DNA of 64,000 nucleotides from NCBI GenBank assembly GCA_035578175.1, contig JAQMRL010000004.1:74191901-74255900 (forward strand), given 5' to 3'. The translations under genes and the position numbers were made by a program. This DNA comes from Catonia carolina. Its lineage: Eukaryota > Arthropoda > Insecta > Hemiptera > Achilidae. How positions within the stretch are numbered: position 1 is the stretch's first letter; each line of letters begins with the position of its first letter. A model generated the notes under the pieces. It did no database searches. It had not been told where the DNA came from and was given only the letters and a program-made list of their open reading frames with translations. This document shows positions 44,162 through 54,071 of the stretch, piece after piece.

Positions 44162-44417
44162 ATACGAGATGTGGGTATTAAATAACGAGACTGACGTTTT
44201 AGAAAATTTTATTTTTATTTTATGCATAATCACTTATTGTCACCTTCAATATACACTCCTTCTCTATCCCTACAACGCTCCATGCGAATTTTTCATTGTT
44301 GGAAAGAGTGCTGAAAGTCATCTTCTGTCAGCTCCTTCAGGAAACGTACCGGTTTCTCTTTTACAGCTTCCACAGACTCAAATCTAGTCCCTTTTAATGC
44401 AAATTTCATCTTAGGTA
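44162..44417 (-). mobile_element. Mariner M2, 3' end fragment
   Basis: From the terminal repeat CGAGATGTGGGTATTAAATA inward past the GTACCGGTTTCTC point into the catalytic C-terminal coding region. It matches 59735-59990 on the same strand. It ends where LINE-B sequence begins. Confidence 0.8.
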
Positions 44418-44690
44418 ATAGAGGGTTGCAGTTGTAGGGACCAACTAAGAAATGAAGTCATAAGAACAGAACTGGATATTTGGTTGAACATCCTGAATGA
44501 GAAGTTTCCAGATTATTGTAATCGATGGTGGGAGCATGTAGAAAGAATGCCTGAGGGAAGAATTCCCTCAATGTTTGCCAGACCGGCGGAGAGGTAAGAT
44601 GTTGGGAGGCCATGCAAGAGATGGCAATAATTCAATAGTTTTGTCACTGTTGTGAATCGGAACAGCCGGGAGCTTAATTCTTGATTGTGG
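44418..44690 (+). pseudogene. LINE-B 3' end, source of the GAA tract
   Basis: Fragments of the plus strand resemble the LINE-B C-terminus: the reading NRWWEHVERMPEGRIPS with a following VGRPCKRW parallels SRWCEHVNRMREERLPV and RGRPLRRW at 20380-20480. Frames are broken. The element ends in CTTGATTGTGGGAAGAAG, and the GAA repeat follows directly. Confidence 0.65.
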
Positions 44691-45024
44691 GAAGAAGAAG
44701 AAGAAGAAGAAGAAGAAGAAGAAGAAGAAGAAGAAGAAGAAGAAGAAGAAGAAGAAGAAGAAGAAGAAGAAGAAGAAGAAGAAGAAGAAGAAGAAGAAGA
44801 AGAAGAAGAAGAAAAAGAAAAAGAAAAAGAAAAAGAAAAAGGAGAAGAAGGAGAAGAAGGAGAAGAAGGAGAAGAAGGAGAAGGAGGAGAAGGAGGAGAA
44901 GGAGAAGGAGAAGGAGGAGAAGGAGGAGAAGGAGAAGGAGGAGGAGGAGGAGGAGAAGGAGGAGGAGGAGAAGGAGGAGGAGGAGAAGGAGGAGGAGAAG
45001 GATGAGGAGGAGAAGGAGAAGAAC
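44691..45024. repeat. GAA/GGA polypurine tract
   Basis: Over 330 bp of almost pure purine: about 40 GAA triplets, then GAAAAA-type, GGAGAA and GGAGGA mixtures. The three open frames across it (poly-Glu, poly-Arg, and poly-Ser/Phe/Leu on the other strand) are by-products of the triplet, not genes. It most likely expanded from the short GAA tail of the LINE at its left. Confidence 0.95.
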
Positions 45025-46071
45025 TTGGTATAAAGAAATTGGTATAAATAAAATAATGAGCAAAGAAGGAGAATAGTTTGGAACATCATAAGACCTAAGA
45101 AGGTAAAAGACAGTTACAGTAGACTCCGCACGACCAAAGAGATTTATGAAAACACAAAAAATATAATCCATGGAACGAGAAAATTGAGACACTTGTATTT
45201 TTTTGGATATGAGGGAAGAAGGAAAGATAGCAGAATGACAAAAGAAATTTTTCAGCAGGATTGAAACCAGCGTGGTTCACAGTAACATTAAATGACCTTA
45301 AAGATGTAAAAAATAGACAGAAAACTTATAGAAATTGGCAAATTTTTCCCAAGTTTGTTCTTTAATTTTATTAATTTTTTTCTTATTGTTCTACTTTTGA
45401 ATTATCCACTGAGATGTATTCCTTAAAATATTTTTTTCACGTCATTTGTTTCTTCAAACTTTTTTTTTTAATTTTTGGATGATTTTCCTATTTTGGTAGT
45501 TTCTAAATAAAGAACAAAGTTTTAATAAAAAATTGTTACTTAATCGACATCCAGTATACGATACGAAAGTATTTGTCAAAAAGTTGCAATTTATTTTTAC
45601 TATAATTTGTTCCTCATAATTTATGTGGGAAAATAAAATGTAAATTTAAACTTTTTCAACATTAAATTCTCTTTAAGTAATTTAAATCGTTCTGTGAATT
45701 ATAAAACAGTCTCAAACAAAAATCAAACCCTGTGAGTTTATGCAAATACAATTTATGTTAATAAAATAATGATGAGAAAACTATGCACATTTATTTTAAC
45801 ATAGAGTACCCACTCTTGACATGCAACTATTATTCTGTAAATGCACATAATAAATTATTATAGTTTATTTTTATCATTTATTGATCGATTTGTGAGGTTT
45901 TTATTTAGTGATTTTTTTCTGCTTACTAAAAACTTCATCAGCATTTTAAAAGTTTCCTTGTAAAGGTTTTTATTAGTATTATCCAAAAAATGAATAATTA
46001 ATGTAGGAAGAGACAATGTAGAAAGGTTACTATCAAAATAAAGTTTTTTTGGCTCGTTTAGTTTTATTCAT
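45025..46071. other. Unassigned AT-rich stretch
   Basis: No gene or repeat family recognised. Confidence 0.4.
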
Positions 46072-46073
46072 TT

Positions 46074-46231
46074 TTACTTTCTCTTGCCTATATGAATATA
46101 TAGGAAGGAAAGTATTGTTTTCATGTCGAATTTTCGAAATCGAGTTTTCACCGGATCTACACGTTTTCAGACCCCCTGAATGAAAAAAACATTTTAGCGA
46201 TACGGCTGTGTATGTGTGTGTGTGTGCGTGC

Positions 46232-46264
<33 letters not shown>

Positions 46265-47026
46265 AACAGAATATCTCACGAACGGAACATCGTACGAACT
46301 TGAAACATAAAACTTAAGTTACATACTACTACCGGACCCGACACTAACATTTTCATCAAAATCGGTCAACCGGAAGTAGTAGTTTATTCGTGTAATTTTT
46401 CACTTTTTGCAACTTTCTCAAATACGGCTACTACGATTTTTTTTTTAAATCCTCTGGTTTACTTAATTTTTTATGCTCTACAAGATAGGGTAGACGCCAT
46501 GTCTGCTGAATTTCTTGGTAACGCTGTTTTTACTTAAAAAAATTGGTTTTTAAGATTATGGCTTTAATATGCATTTAAGTGCAAAAATTTATATAATAAA
46601 ACATGTACAGAATTTAAAATTCTACAACCTTTATTTAAAATATTTTTTTTATAATGCTTAGTTTAGCGAAAATTAGCGATTTTCTGTTTTTTCTGACGAA
46701 AACGTGTGAAAAATCGATTTTTTAAAGGTTACGGCCTTAGTATGCATTTTACGACAAAAGTGTATAATCAAATTTATAGGAAATTAAAAGATCTACAATT
46801 TTTATTTAAAGCAATTTTCTCTACAGAGCCTAGTTTAGCGTGAAAGGGTGATTTTCCGTATTTTTAAGCCAAACTGAGGTCGATTTACATTTTGCGTCCT
46901 TCACTCATGATTGAAATAAGGTTATGTTTTTGTTTATTTCTAATATTTTATTAGTAATGTTAGGTTATATTGTTAATTATTTGCATTGGCAAGATAAAGT
47001 TGTGTGAGTGTTTCACACCACATTTA
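46074..47026 (+). mobile_element. F3 element, full length
   Basis: Complete from ACTTTCTCTTGCC to TTTCACACCACATTT. The microsatellite at 46207-46264 mixes GT with GC steps. Both subrepeats are intact. Confidence 0.9.
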
Positions 47027-47029
47027 TTT

Positions 47030-47838
47030 TAATCTTTTATTGTTATCGTTTTGTAGATACAAATTTTTATTAATATGTTTTTGTCCTGGTATCCTTCCTT
47101 CATCACCTAAAATTTTATTCCCTTCAACTTAACTTTTCGTTGAATATTTATTGTTTTTGTAGAAGGATTTGTTTGCGAATTTGAATAAATATCAAAACGT
47201 ATGTATTTTGAATATTCATTTTCGAAAAGATTTATTATAGAGTTTCTTTTGCCGTTATGTTTGCGTAAAACTATCGGTTGTGAAGATAAGATATCCTAGG
47301 TTTGTGTTGATCGGTAGAAGGTCCTTCCACTCCTCCCATACTCCTTAAATAACCTCCAAGGAAATTTACTCCGAGTAAATCATTCACCCCTCCATTCGTT
47401 CTTAAGAAATATTAGCCGGTAAAGTTATATCGGCAGTCAGTTCTACCTGTGACTATTACTACTATTTCGTTTTCATTCGCTTTCTCGTTTCATTCAAAGT
47501 AATCTATTGCATATTCAAAACGGTTTATTGTTATTTCTAGATATCATGCAGCACGGTCTTGATGTAAATAGCAAAAATCCTAAGCCAAGGTCGGTTTTAA
47601 TATTCATAAACATATTCTTGTTGTGAACTTTCGCGTTATATTTTTTCTTTCTTTCTTTTTTTTAGAGCAATCTATTTTAAAATTGCGTGATTTTCACTTT
47701 GATTCGGATGACTTGTTAACTAGTTAGTTATTCTAACTCCCTTAAAATTATATTAGTTTAGGTACTAATTTGTTATTATATATAAATTTATCTCTAACGT
47801 TTGCTAATTGTTGAAGTGTTACCCATTTTTTTTATTAA
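47030..47838. other. Unassigned stretch
   Basis: No gene or repeat family recognised. Confidence 0.4.
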
Positions 47839-48679
47839 TACAAGGTGATTCACGAAGATATGGAGAAACTTTAGGAGCTCATTGTACATGTAAAAATAAT
47901 GAAAAAAGTTTATATAAATATGGGTCCGGAAATGCTTCGTTTCCGAGTTACGGCTAGCGAAAGTTTCGCCCGGGTTTCAGCTCACCAGGTGAAATAAGGT
48001 CTTCCTGAAATTCTGGTAAGGTAGATTAAGAGACGAATTCAATTATTTCTTATGGTTTTTGATCTGATAAATTGAATAAAACAGGTCCCAGAACTGTAAG
48101 TTGAATATTTTTTAACGAAACCAGTGTCAAATGCAAAAAATGGAGTGAAAACACATTTTTTCATCTTTGGGCAAGAATAACTTTGTTATTTCACCAAAAA
48201 ACAGTTAAATTTTTTGAATAAAACCTGTTGAAAATTTTATTCTGAACAAACCGGTGTAAATAAAGTACACAGAAAGCGAATAGATGTTTGATTAAATGAA
48301 TTTTTATTCATAACAGTACAAAGTAAAATTAACCGGAAAAACAAAGATAAAAAATTGTGTTTTTTCACACCATTTTTTTTTTTGCATTTGACACTGTTTT
48401 TCTCAAACCTATTTAATTTACAGTTCTGGGACCTGTTTTATTCAATTTATCAGGTCAAAAACCATAAGAAACGATTGAATTCGCCCCTTAATCTACGTTA
48501 CCAGAATTTCAGAAAGCCCTCATTTCACCTGGTGAGCTGAAATCCGGGCGAAATCTTTCGCTAGCCGTAACTCGGAAACGAAGCATTTCCAAACCCATGT
48601 TTATATAAACTTTTTTCATTAATTTTACAAGTACAATGCGCTTCCAAAGTTTCTGCATATCTTCGTGAATCACCCTGTA
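47839..48679. mobile_element. Long-inverted-repeat element, TTAA-flanked
   Basis: An 841-bp element whose arms (about 47839-48180 and 48345-48679) are inverted copies of each other at an estimated 85-88 percent. The ends are TACAAGGTGATTCACG on the left and TACAGGGTGATTCACG on the inverted right. TTAA lies at 47835-47838 and 48680-48683. The arms contain GAGTTACGGCTAGCGAAA and AATAAAACAGGTCCCAGAAC. The loop is about 165 bp. It has no protein. A related solo arm is at 16986. Confidence 0.8.
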
Positions 48680-48803
48680 TTAAACTCTCGTTAATTCGGA
48701 CATCAAAAATTCGAATCACCGCATCATGATCCGTACCAGACCGAGTCACTTTCATGAAAATTTAAACATTTATCTATACTTATATTATAAAGAATTTACA
48801 ACA

Positions 48804-48968
48804 CCCATAACAGGCAAATGGAGTGTTAAATTATTTGCACTCAATCTGCTATTTCCAGGGTTACAAAAAATAGTTTCGTTTCTTATCAAATTGTCAGCCA
48901 TTTATATGACAGGAATGAAATAAAATCTCTAGAGGTTCAAACCAGCCTTTCTGATGACCTAAACAACG
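48804..48968 (+). mobile_element. F4 retroposon with internal deletion
   Basis: The F4 5' part (CCCATAACAGGCAAATGGAG) through ATATGACAGGAATGAA is joined directly to the 3' end (CTCTAGAGGTTCAAACCAGC). About 210 bp of the middle are absent. Confidence 0.8.
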
Positions 48969-49009
48969 ATTCTTTTATAAAAACAAATTGGTTGATATAT
49001 AGTACATAT

Positions 49010-49397
49010 TGTTTCGGTCAACAGCCGAAAGGCTGGTTTGAACCTTTAGAGGTTTTACTAAGTAAAACGAGGAATGAGGTGGTTTACAATTGCCTTCCTC
49101 ACTGAGTGAAAAAGTACGCTTATCAGCATGCCGGGCCCTCTGAAAAGCACATATTTTCCACTCTGCAAGTGACACCTTTACTTCATTCACCACAGGGTCT
49201 GGCTGTAAGATGAAATTCATTACTTTCAGAGGAGATAACTCTGATTAGTGTCTTTTACACCTCTGCCTCTTCTGTTCTTAAATGATTCAGTCATTTAATT
49301 GGCTGAACATGTGATAAGAAACAGAACTATTTATTTTAGCCCTGCAACTAACGGATTGAGTGTAAATAATTTGACACTCCACCTGTCTGTTATGGGC
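49010..49397 (-). mobile_element. F4 retroposon with perfect target duplication
   Basis: A full-length 388-bp copy flanked by the exact 13-bp repeat ATATAGTACATAT at 48997-49009 and 49398-49410. It is the best reference copy for defining the F4 ends: GCCCATAACAGACAGG at one end, CCGAAACA at the other. Confidence 0.93.
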
Positions 49398-49436
49398 ATA
49401 TAGTACATATAGAAGTATTAGTATTGTGTGGTTCTA

Positions 49437-49619
49437 AGCTCCGTGTAGTTACGGGGTGAAGGGCACGGGTGAGGTATAATGAATGAGTAACGCATGCTGG
49501 GAGAACGATTTTTGTACTTACACTCTACCACTACAAATGCATCAGCTGTGACACTATTAACTCATTCATTCTTCCACTACTATAACAATGCACTGCATTC
49601 CTTCCGACTACACGGAGCT
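49437..49619. repeat. Short inverted repeat pair
   Basis: AGCTCCGTGTAGT at 49437-49449 and its exact inverse at 49607-49619, with a weaker inner pair (GAATGAGTAA / TTAACTCATTC). It could be a small MITE, but no target duplication is evident. Confidence 0.5.
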
Positions 49620-49640
49620 GGGACTCAAGCAATTCATTAA

Positions 49641-49784
49641 CTTCTTTTTTTTCTTTTTTTGGTTTAACGTCCGACTGCTCTGCAATTACTGCTAATGCAG
49701 ACGGTGGAGAATTTGTAACGTACGAAAATATGCCATGTCAGAATGGGATTCGAACACAAGACCGCATGATGAGAGGTGAGCACA
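49641..49784 (-). mobile_element. F1 SINE, head a, truncated in the head
   Basis: On the minus strand it shows the T-rich end, GGTTTAACGTCCGACTG, the CATACGTTAC-like block, box B (TTCGAATCCC) and part of the head. Box A is lost at 49784. Confidence 0.85.
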
Positions 49785-50640
49785 CATTAAAGTCGTTTTC
49801 AATAAAATTTAAAACTTCATGATGAATTTATTATGAAAATCGATGAAAATAACAACGGAAAAATTATTTAGGTTGATTATTGGTGAAAAATACATATTTA
49901 ATATGTCTTCTTTTTACACGGAGCAAAATAATTAATTGGAGAACAAAACAAAACAGAACGGTATAAACAAAAGATGATTATCAAGCAACATTTATGCATA
50001 CAAATGTTTTAATTAAAAACACAAAAGAAATACTTTGCAATAAATTACAATAATATATATATTTTTTTTTGTAAAAAATATAACAAAAAAAGTATTTTAG
50101 GTGCTACAAAATATTAGGAATTATAATCAAGATTTTTTCTCTTATTCAACATTAAAGCCGTTTTAAAGAATTTATTTACATTTTGATTATAAAGTAAATT
50201 ATTACGCGTACTGAATTCATTAGAGCCTTTTTATTTTCTAAAATATAAATATAAACGGAAACCTCTTACAGAATGTTTCAAAAAGCAACGAATGCTTTTC
50301 ATTTAAATTTGAAATTTTATATTTAAATAATTCAATCTGTGTTTACCATTTACATTTTTAAAAAGTGATTTAATTCTGTAATTAAGATTACTTAAGTTAA
50401 ACAGTAAAATGTTTAGATTCCAGTGTAAATATTCCGGATTCAATTCGCATCGTGGTAAAGTAAATGTCACGATAGATTATAGACAATAGACCTTGTTCCT
50501 ACAAAGAGGATTGTGACAGGATTGTGTTCTTTTACCACTGTGTTCAACTTGTATTCAACTAGTTCGAATGTAAGCAAGCCATTTACAATACTTTCAATAG
50601 AATCATATTAAATAATGTAGAGGAGGTAATTAGTAATCCT
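49785..50640. other. Unassigned AT-rich stretch
   Basis: No gene or family recognised. Confidence 0.4.
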
Positions 50641-50645
50641 AATTA

Positions 50646-51584
50646 CGACGTGTGGCTATTAAATAACGAGGCTGACGTTGTAAAAAAATTTATTTTTATT
50701 TTATACATAATCACTTATTGTCACTTTTAATATACACTCCTTCTCTATCTCTAAAACGCTCCATGAAAATTTTCCATTGTTGGAAACAGTGCTGGAAATC
50801 ATCTTCTGTCAGCTCTTTCAAGACATGTGCCGCTCAAAAATGTTTGAAATGAAGCTCGCAAAAATGTTTGTACTGACACTTTGTACGCGGTTGAAAATTA
50901 CCCAAATTTTTTGGAAACGATAACAACATATGATGAAACGTGGTTTTTTACTTATGATCCGGAAACGAAGCGCCAATCCATGCACTGGAAGAACCGAACT
51001 TCACCGAGAGCCAAAAAAGCTCGAATGAGCAAGTCAAAATTTAAACCAATGATGATTATTTTTTTATATCCATGGGATTGTGTACCTTCACTGGGTTTCT
51101 GAAGGTCAAACAACTAATCAATATTACTACCTTAAGGTACTTTCTAAACTACGTCAAATAGTAAGGAAAAAATGCCCCGAAATGTGAAAGGACAAATCAT
51201 GGGTTCTCCACCAAGACAATGCGCCAGCTCATTCCGCGTTATCTGTCAAGAGGTTCCTAGCCAAGTACAGCATCTCAGTGTTAGAACATCCATTATATTC
51301 ACCAGATTTTGCACCATGTGACTTCTGCCTGAACGCTATGGTGAAATCTGCATTGAAAGGGACAAGATTTGAGTCTGAGGAAGCTGTAAAAGAGAAAGCG
51401 GCACGTGTCCTGAAGGAGGTGACAGAAGATGACTTCCAGCACTGTTTCCGAAATGGAAAATTTACGTGGAGCGCTGGAGGGATAGAGAAGGAGTGTATAT
51501 TGAAGGTGACAATAAGTGATTATGTATAAATTAAAAATAAAATTTTTTACAACGTCAGTCTCGTTATTTAATAGCCACACCTGG
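50646..51584 (+). mobile_element. Mariner M2, rearranged with ~185-bp inverted ends
   Basis: A 939-bp element between TA at 50644-50645 and 51585-51586, with ends CGACGTGTGGCTATTAAATA (left) and the inverse of a similar CCAGGTGTGGC end (right). The left ~187 bp are not a mariner 5' end but an inverted copy of the right ~180 bp. The transposase start and DNA-binding domain are therefore missing. The junction near 50834-50866 (GCCGCTC, then AAAAATGTTTGAAATGAAGC) is the same as in the copy at 59735-60692. Confidence 0.88.
50881..51529 (+). pseudogene. M2 mariner transposase fragments
   Basis: The first frame (50881-51102) carries TYDETWFFTYDPETKRQS with the first catalytic Asp, then RAKKARMSKSKFKPMM. 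A frameshift and stop follow near 51100. The second frame (51278-51529) carries EHPLYSPDFAPCDF with the last catalytic Asp and ends EKECILKV. The HQDNAPAHS segment between them lies in another frame (about 51215). The N-terminal helix-turn-helix is absent. Confidence 0.88.
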
Positions 51585-51586
51585 TA

Positions 51587-52337
51587 TGTAGGTAAAAATT
51601 TAATATATTCTAAATAAACGAAGAAAGTAGTATATTGTAAAATAACCTTTAAAAGAAAAAACATCTACGTAGAATTATTCTCTCTTACTGTCTTATAAAT
51701 TGTAAAAATAATAATATAATTATAATTGTAAAAATGTATCAGTAATTTGTAAATGTAGTTGTATTTTAGAAAAACAGTGTAGGTAGAATTAAAAAAAACC
51801 GTTGTAAAAATATATGGTTTATTTATTAACACATTTTTATGTTTCTCATAGTATTTACTGATTGCAAGGTGTTTGTACATTGTGAAAGAAGATTTTAAAA
51901 AGTAAAAGCAAGAAAAAAGTATTTTTCAGAAGTTAAATATTAGCTGATTTGAAGTCAGTCGTTGAAATAAGAACTAGTATTGAACACTTCTTAACGTAAA
52001 ACATCTGTTAATTATTAATACAATCTCACTTCTTGTAAGATATTTCAAGAGGTATATTTCCTTTTGATAAAGAGTATGCCGTCCATGAATCATTTAGAAG
52101 CTTTCGAGATGTAACTTAAATGTAATTTCATCTTATTTATAGCTTGATGACTTAAATCTTATCTATAGCTTCTTTGATTTTTTTATTGATTTTTACGTTG
52201 GAGGAGAGGAAACCATCATGGCCCCAACTCTTCGTACAGCTGGGAGGATGGGACTGTAACCCAACTAAAACTTCTTCCCACCACCGACTATGGACACTGA
52301 ACCCGCCTTGAGGCATGAACATGGTGCCATGGTATGC
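51587..52337. other. Unassigned stretch
   Basis: AT-rich, with no gene. A less AT-rich pocket at 52190-52340 (CCCACCACCGACTATGG) has no visible frame or family. Confidence 0.4.
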
Positions 52338-52368
52338 GAGGTGTGGCTATTAAATAACGAGAAAATTA
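52338..52368 (-). mobile_element. Mariner M2 terminal repeat remnant
   Basis: GCGAGGTGTGGCTATTAAAT and the following AACGAGA match the M2 terminal repeat. The rest of the mariner is gone and F3 sequence follows at once. Confidence 0.7.
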
Positions 52369-52867
52369 AATTGTCTATAACTTTTACTAGTACATTTTTG
52401 CGCTAAAATGCATATAAAATTCGTAATCTTAAAAAAACAATTTGTTTATAAGAAAACAGCTTCACCAAGAATTTCAGCAGAAATGGCGCCTACCTTATCT
52501 TGTAGAGAATGAAAAATTGAGTAAATGAGGCGACTTTTAAAAAAATTGCAGGAGCGTTTTTAAGAAAATCGCAAAAAAGTGAAAAATTACACGAATAAAC
52601 TACAACTTCCGGTTGACCTATTTTGATGAAAATGTTCGTGTCGGGTCCGATAGTGGTATGTAACTTAAGTTTTAAATTTCAAGTACGTACGGTGTTCCGT
52701 TCTTGAGATATTGTGTTCACACACACAGACCGATCGCTAAACACATGTTTTTTGGCTTCAAGGGGTCTGAAAACGTGTAGATCCGGTGAAACCTCGATTT
52801 CGAAAAAATCGACATGAAAACAATACTTTCCTTCCTATATATTCATATAGGCAAGAGAAAGTAAAAA
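52369..52867 (-). mobile_element. F3 element, microsatellite half
   Basis: Matches the second half of F3, from the hairpin-forming AACTTTTA region through a very short CA tract to the terminal CCTATAT/ATATAGG hairpin and GGCAAGAGAAAGT. Confidence 0.85.
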
Positions 52868-52977
52868 TTATTTATACAAATGATTAATGAATCTCGATTA
52901 ACGGAAAAAGATGAGTGAACAAATCTAATTCAGAGTGTACACTACATCTAGCACAAAAAAAATTACAAGTTTTATTT

Positions 52978-53203
52978 TGTTATCGGGAACTGAACATTAT
53001 TATTAACCACCTAATTTTGATCGTTACTTTTCCCTGTATTTATTTTTATATGAATTAGGCATGAATTTGAACTGGAAGATTCCCTGTGGAGTTTATTCAC
53101 GAATACCTGTCAGCTGATCACCATACAAAGTCACTTGACAACCGGTGTTACTTAACAATTAATAGCTACTCTCTACCAGCTGATGTACTGGGCTGGTCAC
53201 ACA
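52978..53203 (-). mobile_element. F7 dispersed repeat
   Basis: The minus strand reads GTACATCAGCTGGTAGAGAG, GTTAAGTAACACCGGTTG and CAGTTCCCGATAACA, in the same order as 5172-5402. It abuts the F1 copy at 53210. Confidence 0.55.
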
Positions 53204-53209
53204 ATAAAA

Positions 53210-53362
53210 AATAGCCGGCCGCATTGGCGTAGTTGGTAACGTGCTCGTCACTCATCATGCGGTCTTGGGTTCGAATCCCATTCAGGCACGGCATATATTC
53301 ATACGTTACAAAAATCATTTCATCCTTCACCGTCTGCATTAGCAGTAATTGCAGAACAATAG
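53210..53362 (+). mobile_element. F1 SINE, head a
   Basis: Full head from GCCGGCCGCATTGGCGTAG with box A and box B (GGTTCGAATCC), and the body to GCAGTAATTGCAGAACA. The end is altered by a short duplication of AGCAGTA. Confidence 0.88.
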
Positions 53363-53965
53363 CAGTACAATTAGCAGTAATATTCACACAATATTTTAGG
53401 TGACAATTAATGCCCAGTAGAAATATTATTTGATATAACAAATTTCATTGTTCACTTTTTTTATATTAAAATAATACGTACATTTTACATACTCGTAGAT
53501 ATTTTTTAATTCCTCACCAGTTATGAAATAAAATAGACTTTTGTTTCAAAAAAACTTGTACGTCAATCATCAGACATCGCGGGAATTCTGTTCACTTTTC
53601 TAAAATGTTATACAATGTTTTTTTTTTATTTTACACTTTTATACATCATTCGTGAAATCCATCCGGGAGATACGTTCTGATAATAAATATTTTACTATGT
53701 TGCCAATCATTATTTCTATTTCTACTGTTTTTTAATATATTCATCTACATTTTTTAAAGCTTTTTCTTATATAGTTGTATATTTCTTAAGCTGTATATTA
53801 ACATATTAAATAGTTTTTACATTATTTAAAGATTTTAATTGTTCGTTCTTTGTTTCTTTATTTTTCAGGTAAGTGAAAAAATTACCATCTACATTGTTAA
53901 ATTCTTAATACAAAGCATATGAGGTAAGATATATTTTAATATTCTTTAAATATTAACTAATAATG
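53363..53965. other. Unassigned AT-rich stretch
   Basis: No gene or family recognised. Confidence 0.4.
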
Positions 53966-53967
53966 TT

Positions 53968-54069
53968 ATGTCTACGACAGAAGTCTCGGGATTGGTTCCC
54001 GATCAGGTCTGCCAAATATCACCTTTTATCATCTACATCAGCAGTAATGCGCAAACAGTCGAACGTAAT
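53968..54069 (+). mobile_element. F1 SINE, probably head b, truncated
   Basis: Resembles head b near its box B (GGTTCCCGATCAGGTCTG), followed by a decayed F1 body (CATCAGCAGTAATGCGCAAAC, AGTCGAACGTAATAAAA). An F3 element begins in its A-rich end. Confidence 0.6.
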
Positions 54070-54071
54070 AA

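Noticed and set aside
44568..45192. Long open frames on both strands (poly-Glu, poly-Arg, poly-Phe/Ser/Leu)
   Set aside because: All are the GAA/GGA tract read in different frames, with no normal protein sequence attached.
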